This document shows positions 56,018-64,000 of a stretch of DNA of 64,000 nucleotides, in pieces; the stretch's first letter is position 1; each line of letters opens with the position of its first letter. The position numbers were made by a program, and so were the translations under genes. This stretch comes from Azonexus sp. R2A61 (lineage in GTDB: Bacteria; Pseudomonadota; Gammaproteobacteria; Burkholderiales; Rhodocyclaceae), in contig NZ_JACBFO010000002.1 of the NCBI RefSeq assembly GCF_021401135.1, positions 806,001-870,000 on the forward strand, read 5' to 3'. The notes below the pieces were generated by a model, which made no database searches, had not been told where the DNA came from, and saw nothing but the letters and a program-made list of their open reading frames with translations.

Positions 56018-58846
56018 ATGGAACTCGCCAAAGCCTTCGAACCCGCCGATATCGAACGTCGCTGGTATCCCGAATGGGAAACCAGAAATTACTTCGCCGC
56101 CGGGGTCGACCGCAGCAAACAGGACAATTTCTGCATCCTGCTGCCGCCGCCCAACGTCACCGGCACGCTGCACATGGGTCATGGCTTCAACCAGACCATC
56201 ATGGACGCGCTGACCCGCTACTACCGGATGAAGGGCGCCAACACGCTGTGGCAGCCGGGCACCGATCACGCCGGCATCGCCACGCAGATCGTCGTCGAGC
56301 GCCAACTGGACGCGCAAGGCATTTCCCGGCACGACCTCGGCCGCGAGAAATTCCTGGAGAAGGTTTGGGAGTGGAAGGAATACTCCGGCGGCACCATCAC
56401 CCGCCAGATGCGCCGCATGGGCACCAGCCCGGACTGGAAGCGCGAGCGCTTCACGATGGACGCCGGCCTCAACAAGGTCGTCACCGAAACCTTCGTCCGC
56501 CTGTACAACGAAGGCCTGATCTACCGCGGCAAGCGTCTGGTGAACTGGGATCCGAAGCTGCATACCGCCGTCTCCGACCTGGAAGTCGTGCAGGAGGAGG
56601 AAGACGGCTTCATGTGGCAGATCCGCTACCCGCTGGCCGATGGCAGCGATAGCCTGGTGGTCGCCACGACGCGTCCGGAAACCATGCTCGGCGATACCGC
56701 CGTGATGGTCCACCCGGAAGACGAGCGCTACAAGCACATGATCGGCAAGACGGTGAAGCTGCCGCTGACCGGCCGCGAAATCCCGATCATCGCCGACAGC
56801 TACGTCGATCTCGAATTCGGCACCGGCTGCGTCAAGGTCACGCCGGCGCACGATTTCAACGACTACGCGGTCGGCCAGCGCCACGGCCTGCCGATGATCT
56901 CGATCCTGACCCTGGACGGCAAGATCAACGACCACGCGCCCGAGAAGTATCGCGGCCTCGACCGTTTCGACGCCCGCAAGGCCGTCGTCGCCGACCTCGA
57001 AGAACAAGGCATCCTGGTCAAGGTCGACAAGCACAAGCTGAAGGTGCCGCGCGGCGACCGTACCGGCGTGGTCATCGAGCCGATGCTGACCGACCAGTGG
57101 TTCGTCGCCATGTCCAAGCCCGGCGCCGACGGCAAGTCGATCACCGAGAAGGCGCTCGACGTCGTCCACTCCGGCGAGATCAAGTTCTACCCGGAAAACT
57201 GGGTCAACACCTACAACCAGTGGCTGAACAACATCCAGGACTGGTGCATCTCCCGCCAGCTCTGGTGGGGCCACCAGATTCCGGCCTGGTACGGCGTCAA
57301 TGGCGAGGTCTTCGTCGCGCACAGCGAGGAAGAAGCCCGTCACCTGGCCGATCAGGCCGGTTACGCCGGCCAGTTGCAGCGTGACGAAGACGTCCTCGAC
57401 ACCTGGTATTCGTCCGCCCTGTGGCCCTTCTCGACGCTGGACTGGTCCGGCGACGAGGCGACCGACGCGGCCAACCAGGTGCTGCAGCAATACCTGCCGT
57501 CGTCGGTGCTGGTCACCGGCTTCGACATCATCTTCTTCTGGGTCGCCCGCATGGTCATGATGACCAAGCACATCACCGGCAAGATCCCGTTCAAGCACGT
57601 CTATGTGCACGGCCTGATCCGCGACGGCGAAGGCCAGAAGATGTCCAAGTCCAAGGGTAACGTGCTCGACCCGATCGACCTGATCGACGGCATCGGTATC
57701 GACGCGCTGGTCGAGAAGCGCACCTTCGGCCTGATGAATCCGAAGCAGGCCGAGAGCATCGCCAAGAAGACCAAGAAAGAATTCCCGGACGGCATTCCGG
57801 CCTTCGGCACCGACGCGCTGCGCTTCACCTTCGCCTCACTGGCCAGCCCGGGCCGCGACATCAAGTTCGACCTGAACCGCTGCGACGGCTACCGCAACTT
57901 CTGCAACAAGCTGTGGAACGCCACGCGCTTCGTGCTGATGAACGTCGAAGGCCACGATCTGGCGCTGGAACACCAGCAGCACGGTCCGAGCTGCGGCGGC
58001 AACGCGCCGCTCGAATTCTCCTTCGCCGACCGCTGGATCGTCAGCCAGCTGCAGAAGGTCGAGCAGGAAGTCGCGCAGCATTTCACCGATTACCGTTTCG
58101 ACCTGATCGCCCAGGCCATCTACAAGTTCATCTGGGACGAGTTCTGCGACTGGTACCTGGAAATCGCCAAGGTGCAGATGCAGACCGGCAACGAGGCACA
58201 GCAGCGCGGCGCCCGCCGGACCCTGGTGCGCACGCTTGAAGCCATCCTGCGCCTCGCCCATCCGCTGATCCCGTTCATCACCGAGGAACTGTGGCAGACG
58301 GTGGCGCCCATTGCCGGCCGCAAGACGCACGACTCGATCATGCTCACCGCCTACCCGCAAGCCGAGGACTACAAGATCGACACCGCCAGCGAGGCCAAGG
58401 TCGAGCGCCTGAAGGCCCTGGCTTACGCCTGCCGCAACCTGCGTGGCGAGATGGGCCTGTCGCCGGCGCAGCGCACGCCGCTGCTGGTGGCCGGCGGCGG
58501 CGAGGAAATCGCCGAATTCGCACCGATCCTGGCCGCCCTGGCCAAGCTCTCCGAGGTCCAGATCGTCGCCGACATGCCGGAAGACGCGATGGCGCCGGTC
58601 GCCGTCGTCGGTGAAATCCGCCTGATGCTCAAGGTCGAGATCGACGTCGCGGCCGAGAAGGAGCGCCTGAAGAAGGAAATCGAAAAGCTCGAAAAGCAGA
58701 TTTCCATCGCTCAGGGCAAGCTTTCCAACGAAGGCTTCGTCGCTCGTGCGCCGGCCGCCGTCGTCGACCAGGAAAAACAGCGCGTCGCCGAATTCACGGC
58801 CACGCTGGAAAAACTCAAGCCGCAACTGGCCAAACTGGGCGACTGA
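56018..58846 (+). CDS. valS: Valyl-tRNA synthetase
   Basis: A 942-residue class Ia synthetase with HMGH at about 47-50, KMSKS at 541-545 and a C-terminal coiled coil (about 865-940), which is typical. Charges tRNA-Val and proofreads threonine. Confidence 0.97.
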   Translation: MELAKAFEPADIERRWYPEWETRNYFAAGVDRSKQDNFCILLPPPNVTGTLHMGHGFNQTIMDALTRYYRMKGANTLWQPGTDHAGIATQIVVERQLDAQGISRHDLGREKFLEKVWEWKEYSGGTITRQMRRMGTSPDWKRERFTMDAGLNKVVTETFVRLYNEGLIYRGKRLVNWDPKLHTAVSDLEVVQEEEDGFMWQIRYPLADGSDSLVVATTRPETMLGDTAVMVHPEDERYKHMIGKTVKLPLTGREIPIIADSYVDLEFGTGCVKVTPAHDFNDYAVGQRHGLPMISILTLDGKINDHAPEKYRGLDRFDARKAVVADLEEQGILVKVDKHKLKVPRGDRTGVVIEPMLTDQWFVAMSKPGADGKSITEKALDVVHSGEIKFYPENWVNTYNQWLNNIQDWCISRQLWWGHQIPAWYGVNGEVFVAHSEEEARHLADQAGYAGQLQRDEDVLDTWYSSALWPFSTLDWSGDEATDAANQVLQQYLPSSVLVTGFDIIFFWVARMVMMTKHITGKIPFKHVYVHGLIRDGEGQKMSKSKGNVLDPIDLIDGIGIDALVEKRTFGLMNPKQAESIAKKTKKEFPDGIPAFGTDALRFTFASLASPGRDIKFDLNRCDGYRNFCNKLWNATRFVLMNVEGHDLALEHQQHGPSCGGNAPLEFSFADRWIVSQLQKVEQEVAQHFTDYRFDLIAQAIYKFIWDEFCDWYLEIAKVQMQTGNEAQQRGARRTLVRTLEAILRLAHPLIPFITEELWQTVAPIAGRKTHDSIMLTAYPQAEDYKIDTASEAKVERLKALAYACRNLRGEMGLSPAQRTPLLVAGGGEEIAEFAPILAALAKLSEVQIVADMPEDAMAPVAVVGEIRLMLKVEIDVAAEKERLKKEIEKLEKQISIAQGKLSNEGFVARAPAAVVDQEKQRVAEFTATLEKLKPQLAKLGD

Positions 58847-58847
58847 C

Positions 58848-59333
58848 ATGAACGGACCGCAACACACCGAGCGCTTCTCGCGCATCTTCACCGCCTTCAT
58901 GGTGTATTGCGTACTGGTCTGGTTGTGGGGCCTCGGCCTGTTCATGCTGTGGCCGTGGCAGAAGGGCGGCGAATGGTTGCCCGATTATCCGGTCGTCGTG
59001 CATTGCGCCGGCGAACAGGATTGCCCGATACCGGTCGGCAAGCTCGACGAAGCGCGCGCCGACGGCCGTCTGCTGGCCCTGATGCCAAAGGACGATACCG
59101 GCGAGACGGCTTACGAATCGATCACCGTACAGTGGAAGAAAGTGGCGGGCGGCATGCAGGTCAAGGCTTCCGCCTGGAACTTCCAGACCACCGTGCGTTA
59201 CCGCATCGAGGACGACCGACCGGTCCTGCTCGAATACCAGGAAATCGGCGGCAAGGTCTTCCTGTACGCATTGCTCGGCGCCCTCCTCTCGCTCGGCCTG
59301 CTTTACCTGAACAAGCGGCGCAAGGCTGACTGA
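58848..59333 (+). CDS. Hypothetical protein with two membrane segments
   Basis: A 161-residue protein with an N-terminal membrane helix (about residues 15-37) and one at the C-terminus (about 137-155), with a soluble domain between that contains two cysteines (H-C-A, D-C-P). It lies one base after valS and is probably cotranscribed. Function unknown. Confidence 0.7.
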   Translation: MNGPQHTERFSRIFTAFMVYCVLVWLWGLGLFMLWPWQKGGEWLPDYPVVVHCAGEQDCPIPVGKLDEARADGRLLALMPKDDTGETAYESITVQWKKVAGGMQVKASAWNFQTTVRYRIEDDRPVLLEYQEIGGKVFLYALLGALLSLGLLYLNKRRKAD

Positions 59334-59342
59334 AAAATAACG

Positions 59343-59368
59343 GATTTCCACGGTCGACCGTGGAAATC
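59343..59368. terminator. Perfect 26-base palindrome with GTCGAC core
   Basis: A perfect inverted repeat with arms GATTTCCACGGTC and GACCGTGGAAATC, directly before the convergent pabBC stop, with A-rich upstream. It fits a terminator for both genes and is one of the GTCGAC set. Confidence 0.75.
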
Positions 59369-59369
59369 G

Positions 59370-61121
59370 CTAAATTTCGCCGGTCGACCGCAGGCGAACG
59401 CGGATCAAGCCGCGCAAGGCATTGCCCAGCCAGAAACCGTCGCTCAGATCGGCCGGATACAGCACGGCCTCCCTGGCCTTGCCCTGCGCCAGCAGGCTGT
59501 CGCGCAACACGCCGGGCAAGGCGCCGCTGCTCAGCGGCGGTGTCAGCAAGTAGCCGTCGCGCTCGACAAAAACATTGCTGCGTGCGCCTTCGGCAACTTC
59601 GCCGCGCCGGTTGAGGAAAACCGCATCGAACACCGCCCCGTCGGCCGGCAAGCCGGCGAGCGCCGCATCGTATTCGGCCCGCTCCGTGGTTTTGTGCCGA
59701 CGCAGCGGATCGTCGGCGTCGATCCGTACCTCGGCCAGTACCGCCAGTCGCTCGTTCGGCGCCGCCGCTTCAAGCGGAAAGGCCGCCACCTCGATCCGCC
59801 CGGCCTTGTCCAGCGTCAGACGCACGCGCCAGGTTCCGGCGACCGGTTGCGCTGCCAGTGCGCGGAACAAGCCTTGCTCGTCGATCGGGAATCCCAGCCA
59901 GGCGGCGGAACGCTTGAGCCGTGCGTAATGTCCCGCCCACATCGGATAGACGCCGTTGTCGCGGCGCAAGGTTTCGATCAGCTTGATGCCGGGATCGAGA
60001 TCGCGCAGGAACGCCAGTTTCAGGGCGCACTCCTGCCATTCCGCCGCCGGATCGGAATCGGCGACGATGCCGCTGCCGACGCCGACCCGCCCACGCCCGC
60101 CGGCCGCGATCTCCAGCGTGCGAATCGCCACGTTGAGCCGGAAATCGCCGTCCGGCGCCAGCCAGCCGAGGGCACCGGTATACAAGCCGCGCGGCGCGTT
60201 CTCCAGTTCGCCGATGATCTGCATCGCGCGGATTTTCGGCGCACCGGTGATCGAACCGCAGGGAAACAGCGCCTCCAGGATGTCGCCGAAACTCGCATCG
60301 GGCGCCATCGCCGAAATTTCCGAGACCATCTGGCGCACCGTCGGGTAATCCTCGACGTCGAACAGGCGCTCGACACGCACGCTGCCCGGTGTGGCGATGC
60401 GTCCGAGATCGTTGCGCAACAGATCGACGATCATCAGGTTTTCCGCCCGGTCCTTGGGCGAGTCGCGCAGTTGCGCCAACGGCGCGGCAAGCGGTGCGGT
60501 GCCTTTCATCGGTCGGGTACGCAGACGACCGGCCCGTCGCTCGACGAACAGTTCCGGCGACAGCGAAACGACGGCACTCCGGCCATCGCCGACAAAACCG
60601 CCGTAGCCGGCCGGCTGACGTTCGCGCAGCGCCGCGTACAGGTCGAGCGGGTGGCCGAAAACCCGGCAATCCAGCGGGAACGTGAAATTGACCTGATAAC
60701 AGTCACCGGCCGAAATCCACGCCTTGATGCGGTCGACCGCAGCAAGATAGGTTTTTTCGTCGCGCGACGAGCAAAGGCCGCCGACGCCGGCCGCCCGGCC
60801 GGGACGCTGGCGGCTCAGCCACGCTTCGGCCTCCGGTACCGTCAAGCGTCGACAGTCGGCAAAGCGCCAGAAACGCGCGAGTGGGCGCTCACCCGGCGAC
60901 CACTGGGACGGCGCCGATTTCGGTTCCAGCAGATGACCGAGCTCGTAGTCGAGGGCAACGACAGTCCAGGCCGGACGCGCCGTCAGCTCGGCCAGCGCGG
61001 CATCGAAGCTGCTGCGGTCGACGACCTCGATACAGGAAAAAAGGCCGCTGAAAAGCCAAGCGGCGGGTTCGCCTTGCGGCGCCCGCCGATCTTCAAGGAA
61101 AGCGACGAAATCGGGGTTTAT
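59370..61121 (-). CDS. Aminodeoxychorismate synthase, fused PabB-PabC
   Basis: A bifunctional p-aminobenzoate enzyme, about 583 residues. PabB domain: D-C-Y-Q-V-N-F-T-F-P, R-T-R-P-M-K-G-T and F-P-C-G-S-I-T-G-A-P-K. PabC domain (class IV aminotransferase, from about residue 350): the Schiff-base lysine in R-H-K-T-T-E-R and the closing F-L-N-R-R-G-E-V-A-E-G-A-R-S-N-V-F. The first ATG, GTG or TTG in frame is the TTG at 60845, which would delete about 90 residues of the PabB N-terminus (including S-C-I-E-V-V-D-R-S-S-F). The frame is open beyond that to 61337 and homology suggests a start near 61121 (ATA, overlapping the tusA stop). Confidence 0.85.
   Translation of the reverse strand: MNPDFVAFLEDRRAPQGEPAAWLFSGLFSCIEVVDRSSFDAALAELTARPAWTVVALDYELGHLLEPKSAPSQWSPGERPLARFWRFADCRRLTVPEAEAWLSRQRPGRAAGVGGLCSSRDEKTYLAAVDRIKAWISAGDCYQVNFTFPLDCRVFGHPLDLYAALRERQPAGYGGFVGDGRSAVVSLSPELFVERRAGRLRTRPMKGTAPLAAPLAQLRDSPKDRAENLMIVDLLRNDLGRIATPGSVRVERLFDVEDYPTVRQMVSEISAMAPDASFGDILEALFPCGSITGAPKIRAMQIIGELENAPRGLYTGALGWLAPDGDFRLNVAIRTLEIAAGGRGRVGVGSGIVADSDPAAEWQECALKLAFLRDLDPGIKLIETLRRDNGVYPMWAGHYARLKRSAAWLGFPIDEQGLFRALAAQPVAGTWRVRLTLDKAGRIEVAAFPLEAAAPNERLAVLAEVRIDADDPLRRHKTTERAEYDAALAGLPADGAVFDAVFLNRRGEVAEGARSNVFVERDGYLLTPPLSSGALPGVLRDSLLAQGKAREAVLYPADLSDGFWLGNALRGLIRVRLRSTGEI
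59381..59390. repeat. CGGTCGACCG palindrome
   Basis: A second palindrome of the same kind ten bases beyond the first; it lies within the last codons of pabBC (encoding R-S-T-G region). Confidence 0.7.
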
Positions 61122-61345
61122 TTGCGCTTCAGGTAAAACTCGAAGACATTGTTCACCTCGCGCTGATCGACCAGCTCGTTGCCGGTCTGCTTGGCGAAGG
61201 CGGGGAAATCCTTGAGGGAACCCGGATCGGTCGCCTGCACGCGCAGCACCTGACCGGATTCCATATCGGCCAGCGTCTTCTTGGTACGCAGGATGGGCAA
61301 CGGACAGTTCAGCCCCTTGACGTCGAGGTCGCGATCAAATTCCAT
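61118..61345 (-). CDS. tusA: Sulfur carrier protein TusA-like
   Basis: A 75-residue TusA/SirA-family protein with the sulfur-accepting motif G-L-N-C-P-L-P-I. Starts at ATG 61345; a GTG 12 bases upstream is also possible. It is a persulfide carrier for tRNA thiolation and other sulfur paths. Its stop overlaps the presumed start of pabBC. Confidence 0.9.
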   Translation of the reverse strand: MEFDRDLDVKGLNCPLPILRTKKTLADMESGQVLRVQATDPGSLKDFPAFAKQTGNELVDQREVNNVFEFYLKRK

Positions 61346-61382
61346 GGTCGTATTCACAAAACACAGTGCCGCGATTCTACCC

Positions 61383-62831
61383 TCAATTGCGCTGCGCCTT
61401 CATTTCTTCGACACGCTGCAACTTGAGTTCGCGCAAACGCGCGTCGATCGACGACATCTCGTAAAAATTGGCGTCACCGGCCTTCTGCGCCAGTTCAAGC
61501 TGGCCGATCGCCCCTTGCGTCTGGCCCTGCAAGGCGAACACCTCGGCCAGTGCACGATGCTGCATCGCCTGCCGTCCCTGGCCGGCATAGGCCAGCGCCC
61601 GCAACTTGTGCAGCCGCACATCCTGCGGATTGGCCAGTAACTGCTCCTCGGCGAAACGCAAGGTTTCGTCGTAGCGCCTCAACTCGCCCAGGGCATCGCC
61701 GTAACCGTAGATCAGCGCAGTGTTCTGCGGGTAGCGCTGCATCGCTTCGCGATAGATGCGCAAGGCCTCGACGCCCTGGCCGTTGGCCAGGCGGATCTGC
61801 GCCGCCAGCCGTTCCAGCATCGCCGATGGCTGGTGCATGGCACGCGCAGCATCGATCTCGCGCGCCGCCGCCGCCCAGTCGCGCGCCCGGAAAAAGGCCT
61901 GCGCCAGCCCGTAACGGACAACCACCTCATTGCTGAACTTGCGCGCCTGCAGCAATTGGCTGAAGTCCTTGATCGCCTCCGCCGGCAAGCCCTGGTTTGC
62001 CCGCAATCGGGCCCGCACCAACTGGAAGTCCAGGCTGTCGGCAATCTGCCGGTACGGCAGCGCGCGTTCCCGGTTCTGCATGTCCGACATGCGCTCGCCG
62101 CTCAACGGGTGAGTCCGCAAATAAGCTGTCGCGCTGCTCTCGTACAGGCGCGCGGACTGCTGCAGTCGCTCGAAGAATTGCGCCATGCCGCGTTCGTCGA
62201 AACCGGCCTTGGACAAGGTGTCGAACCCGAGACGATCGGCCTCCCGCTCGTAATCCCGGGAAAACGCCAGTTGCGCCGACAGCGCACCGGCCTGGCTAGT
62301 GGCGATGGCCGCCGTTGCCACCTGGCCGTTGGAGCGGGCTGCCAGCAAGGCCAAGCCCATCGCCACCATCGACGCAATGCTGACCTTTTTCGACTGATAG
62401 ATCTGGCGCGCGATATGGCGCTGGGTCACATGCGAGATTTCATGGGCCAGCACACCGGCCAGCTCCGACTCGCTCTGTGCCGCCAGAATCAACCCGGTGT
62501 GCACACCGATATAGCCGCCAGGCATCGCGAAAGCGTTGATGCTGGGATCGGCAATGGCAAAGAACTGGAATCCGAAGCCGGGATCGGCACTGAACGACGC
62601 CAGCCGATTGCCCAGCTGATTCAGGTAGAACTCGACGTCGGGATCGTCGAGATAAGCCGCCTCGCGCCAGCGAATCTCATGCATGATCTGCTGGCCGATA
62701 CGCTTCTCCGCCGCAATCGGCAGATCCTCCGCCGCCACGTCGCCCAGTTCAGGCAATTCGTGGGCCGACACACTGCTCGCGGCGAGCAGGGAAGCCAGAA
62801 GCAAGGCGGCGAGACGTCGGGAAAAAGCCAT
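61383..62831 (-). CDS. M48-family metalloprotease with TPR domain, BepA-like
   Basis: A 482-residue periplasmic protease. A signal peptide (to about residue 23) is followed by the M48 domain with the zinc motif HEISH and a further glutamate ligand, then TPR-like helices from about 280. BepA-type enzymes aid outer-membrane protein and LptD assembly or degrade misfolded ones. Confidence 0.9.
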   Translation of the reverse strand: MAFSRRLAALLLASLLAASSVSAHELPELGDVAAEDLPIAAEKRIGQQIMHEIRWREAAYLDDPDVEFYLNQLGNRLASFSADPGFGFQFFAIADPSINAFAMPGGYIGVHTGLILAAQSESELAGVLAHEISHVTQRHIARQIYQSKKVSIASMVAMGLALLAARSNGQVATAAIATSQAGALSAQLAFSRDYEREADRLGFDTLSKAGFDERGMAQFFERLQQSARLYESSATAYLRTHPLSGERMSDMQNRERALPYRQIADSLDFQLVRARLRANQGLPAEAIKDFSQLLQARKFSNEVVVRYGLAQAFFRARDWAAAAREIDAARAMHQPSAMLERLAAQIRLANGQGVEALRIYREAMQRYPQNTALIYGYGDALGELRRYDETLRFAEEQLLANPQDVRLHKLRALAYAGQGRQAMQHRALAEVFALQGQTQGAIGQLELAQKAGDANFYEMSSIDARLRELKLQRVEEMKAQRN

Positions 62832-62897
62832 GGGTGCTATGATATTCCATCCCGCGCGACGGTCCAGCCGGCGCTTTGTAACCGAAAGCAAGTCATC

Positions 62898-63380
62898 GTG
62901 ACCGATTCCCCCTTGACCCATTTCGACGCCACCGGCCAGGCCCACATGGTGGATGTCGGCAACAAACCGGAAACCGCCCGTATCGCCCGTGCCGCCGGTA
63001 CCATCCGCATGCAGCCGGAAACGCTGGCCCTGATTCGCGACGGCTCGGCCAAGAAAGGCGATGTTCTCGGTATCGCCCGCATTGCCGCGATTCAGGCGGC
63101 CAAGCGCACCGGCGACCTGATCCCGCTGTGCCATCCGATCGGTCTGACCCGCGTCGCCGCCGAATTCGCCATCGACGACACCGACAGCGCCGTCCACTGC
63201 TCGGTCACCGCCGAATGCTTTGGGCGCACCGGTATCGAGATGGAAGCGCTGATAGCGGTTTCCGTCGGCCTGCTGACCATCTACGACATGTGCAAGGCCG
63301 TCGATCGGGGAATGCGCATCGAAGGCGTGCGTCTGATCGAAAAGAAGGGCGGCAAGTCGGGGCACTGGATCGCCGACTGA
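62898..63380 (+). CDS. moaC: Cyclic pyranopterin monophosphate synthase MoaC
   Basis: A 160-residue MoaC. It shows [30 protein letters not shown] and the active-site lysine region [11 protein letters not shown]. It acts with MoaA in the first step of molybdenum cofactor synthesis. GTG start at 62898; divergent from the BepA-like gene. Confidence 0.96.
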   Translation: MTDSPLTHFDATGQAHMVDVGNKPETARIARAAGTIRMQPETLALIRDGSAKKGDVLGIARIAAIQAAKRTGDLIPLCHPIGLTRVAAEFAIDDTDSAVHCSVTAECFGRTGIEMEALIAVSVGLLTIYDMCKAVDRGMRIEGVRLIEKKGGKSGHWIAD

Positions 63381-63457
63381 CCTGTCGGCGGCACGATGCC
63401 CGAAATCGGTGCAGACGCACCAGCACGCATCATTTCGAAGTCACTACAGACAATAAA

Positions 63458-63479
63458 AAAGCCCGCCGGAGCGGGCTTT
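63458..63479 (-). terminator. Rho-independent terminator of csp
   Basis: AAAGCCCGC (63458-63466) and GCGGGCTTT (63471-63479) with a CGGA loop, followed on the minus strand by a T-run. Confidence 0.9.
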
Positions 63480-63502
63480 GCATGTTCCTGAACGGCAGCG
63501 AA

Positions 63503-63706
63503 TCAGGCGCGCTGGATATTCGAAGCCTGTTTGCCTTTCGGGCCCTGGACGACTTCGAAGGAAACCTTCTCGCCTTCCTTGAGGGTCTTGAAGCCGTTCA
63601 TGTTGATCGCGGAGAAATGGGCGAAGAGATCTTCACTGCCATCATCCGGCGTGATGAAACCAAAACCTTTTGCGTCGTTGAACCACTTGACGGTACCGAT
63701 TGCCAT
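63503..63706 (-). CDS. Cold-shock protein (CspA family)
   Basis: A 67-residue cold-shock domain protein with RNA-binding motifs K-G-F-G-F-I (RNP1) and D-L-F-A-H-F (RNP2). It binds single-stranded nucleic acid as an RNA chaperone. Ribosome-binding site AGGAAAG. Preceded by a leader of about 110 bases from a sigma70-like promoter. Confidence 0.96.
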   Translation of the reverse strand: MAIGTVKWFNDAKGFGFITPDDGSEDLFAHFSAINMNGFKTLKEGEKVSFEVVQGPKGKQASNIQRA

Positions 63707-63822
63707 GTTTGCTACTTTCCTACAAAACGAATGAACTTCCGGGTCTCCCCGACTCCCTGTTTGAGCTCAATAACGCGGCGCCCCCGGCAACCTCGATACA
63801 GCTTGAAGCCAAACAAAGACGC

Positions 63823-63851
63823 TTTCTACGCCTGTTGAATGATGACGTCAA
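63823..63851 (-). promoter_or_regulatory. Sigma70-like promoter for csp with long leader
   Basis: On the minus strand TTGACG (63846-63851), 17 bases, and TAGAAA (63823-63828). Start would be near 63816, giving a 5' leader of about 110 bases typical of cold-shock genes. Confidence 0.6.
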
Positions 63852-63855
63852 CAGG
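63831..63855. promoter_or_regulatory. Inverted repeat over the csp promoter
   Basis: CCTGTTGA (63831-63838) and TCAACAGG (63848-63855) around nine bases, spanning the -35 and spacer of the csp promoter. It could be a regulator binding site. Confidence 0.45.
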
Positions 63856-63975
63856 TTTGGTTGATGCAGCGCAAAATCCTCGGGCAAGGGAATTGCTAGG
63901 CAATCAATGAATTTGTCGCAGTCACTCCCGTAACCCCGGTTGCAGATTGGAAAGGACTGTATAAGAATCGGACGC

Positions 63976-64000
63976 ATGGCTACGAAGATTCAGGAAGGCG
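63976..64000 (+). CDS. Probable ClpS adaptor, 3' truncated by window end
   Basis: The window ends eight codons into an ATG-started frame (M-A-T-K-I-Q-E-G). A clpS-clpA pair divergent from csp is the common arrangement, and this N-terminus resembles ClpS, the adaptor of the ClpAP protease. A TATAAG box (63960-63965) lies about ten bases before the ATG. The call rests mainly on synteny. Confidence 0.5.

Noticed and set aside
59370-60845. Reading pabBC as a truncated 491-residue protein starting at TTG 60845
   Set aside because: The frame upstream encodes PabB-like residues with no stop, so truncation is less likely than a non-standard start or a base error.
63720-63977. 85-codon minus-strand frame upstream of csp
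   Set aside because: It covers the csp leader and promoter; no ribosome-binding site or recognisable protein. Could be a leader peptide but nothing supports it.

Overview
The window is chromosomal DNA of a GC-rich betaproteobacterium. Gene content and gene order (rpsP-rimM-trmD-rplS; xseB-ispA-dxs-folE2 beside a Rieske oxygenase; ilvI-ilvH-ilvC-pssA-leuA; a sigma factor followed by DUF3619, DUF3106 and RDD genes; argD-argF-argG) fit the Rhodocyclales (Dechloromonas/Azonexus-like). This placement is inferred from synteny and protein style, not from a database search. I see no rRNA, tRNA, CRISPR array, insertion sequence or prophage. No gene-free stretch exceeds 300 bases.

Layout. 1-4930: a tightly coupled plus-strand cluster of a BenE-type transporter (5' end outside the window), a YggS-type PLP protein, a GNAT acetyltransferase, an ArgD-like aminotransferase and a serine hydroxymethyltransferase. 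It is the most accessory-looking part of the window. 5035-8736 (minus): thiolase, CobD/CbiB-family membrane protein, CoA pyrophosphatase, a small protein and a retropepsin-like protease. 8720-9433: a glutamine amidotransferase. 9501-14135 (minus): argD-argF-argG, then DUF2788, ppnP and yajQ. A duplicated scrap of the argF 3' end lies between argF and argG. 14274-15799: orphan ParA ATPase, DUF3579 and rpsT. 15955-22101: complete minor pilin operon fimT-pilV-pilW-pilX-pilY1-pilE. 22114-27695 (minus): ribF-ileS-lspA-fkpB-ispH. 27814-33780: diguanylate cyclase, amiC, tsaE, queG, sulfurtransferase, SpoIIAA-like protein and EamA permease.

33868-38938: Rieske oxygenase, then xseB-ispA-dxs-folE2. 39043-40990 (minus): rpsP-rimM-trmD-rplS. 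41141-43641: PilZ-like protein, WrbA-like flavoprotein and DUF2069. 43676-49415 (minus): branched-chain amino acid genes with pssA embedded. 49534-51472: sigma factor module. 51416-53596 (minus): lptF-lptG. 53668-59333: pepA-holC-(119 aa)-valS-(161 aa). 59370-62831 (minus): fused pabBC, tusA and a BepA-like metalloprotease. 62898-64000: moaC, csp and the first codons of a probable clpS.

Most genes are housekeeping: arginine, branched-chain amino acid, isoprenoid, folate, riboflavin and molybdopterin synthesis; translation; envelope biogenesis; and type IV pili with c-di-GMP signalling (YajQ, GGDEF, PilZ-like). The less ordinary signals are the PLP-rich first cluster, a recurrent GGTCGACC palindrome in gaps between genes, the argF tail duplication, two genes (pabBC and the sigma factor) without an ATG, GTG or TTG where homology says they begin, gene boundaries with shared start or stop codons around queG and at 8720, and a palindromic repeat where psd might be expected between ilvC and pssA.
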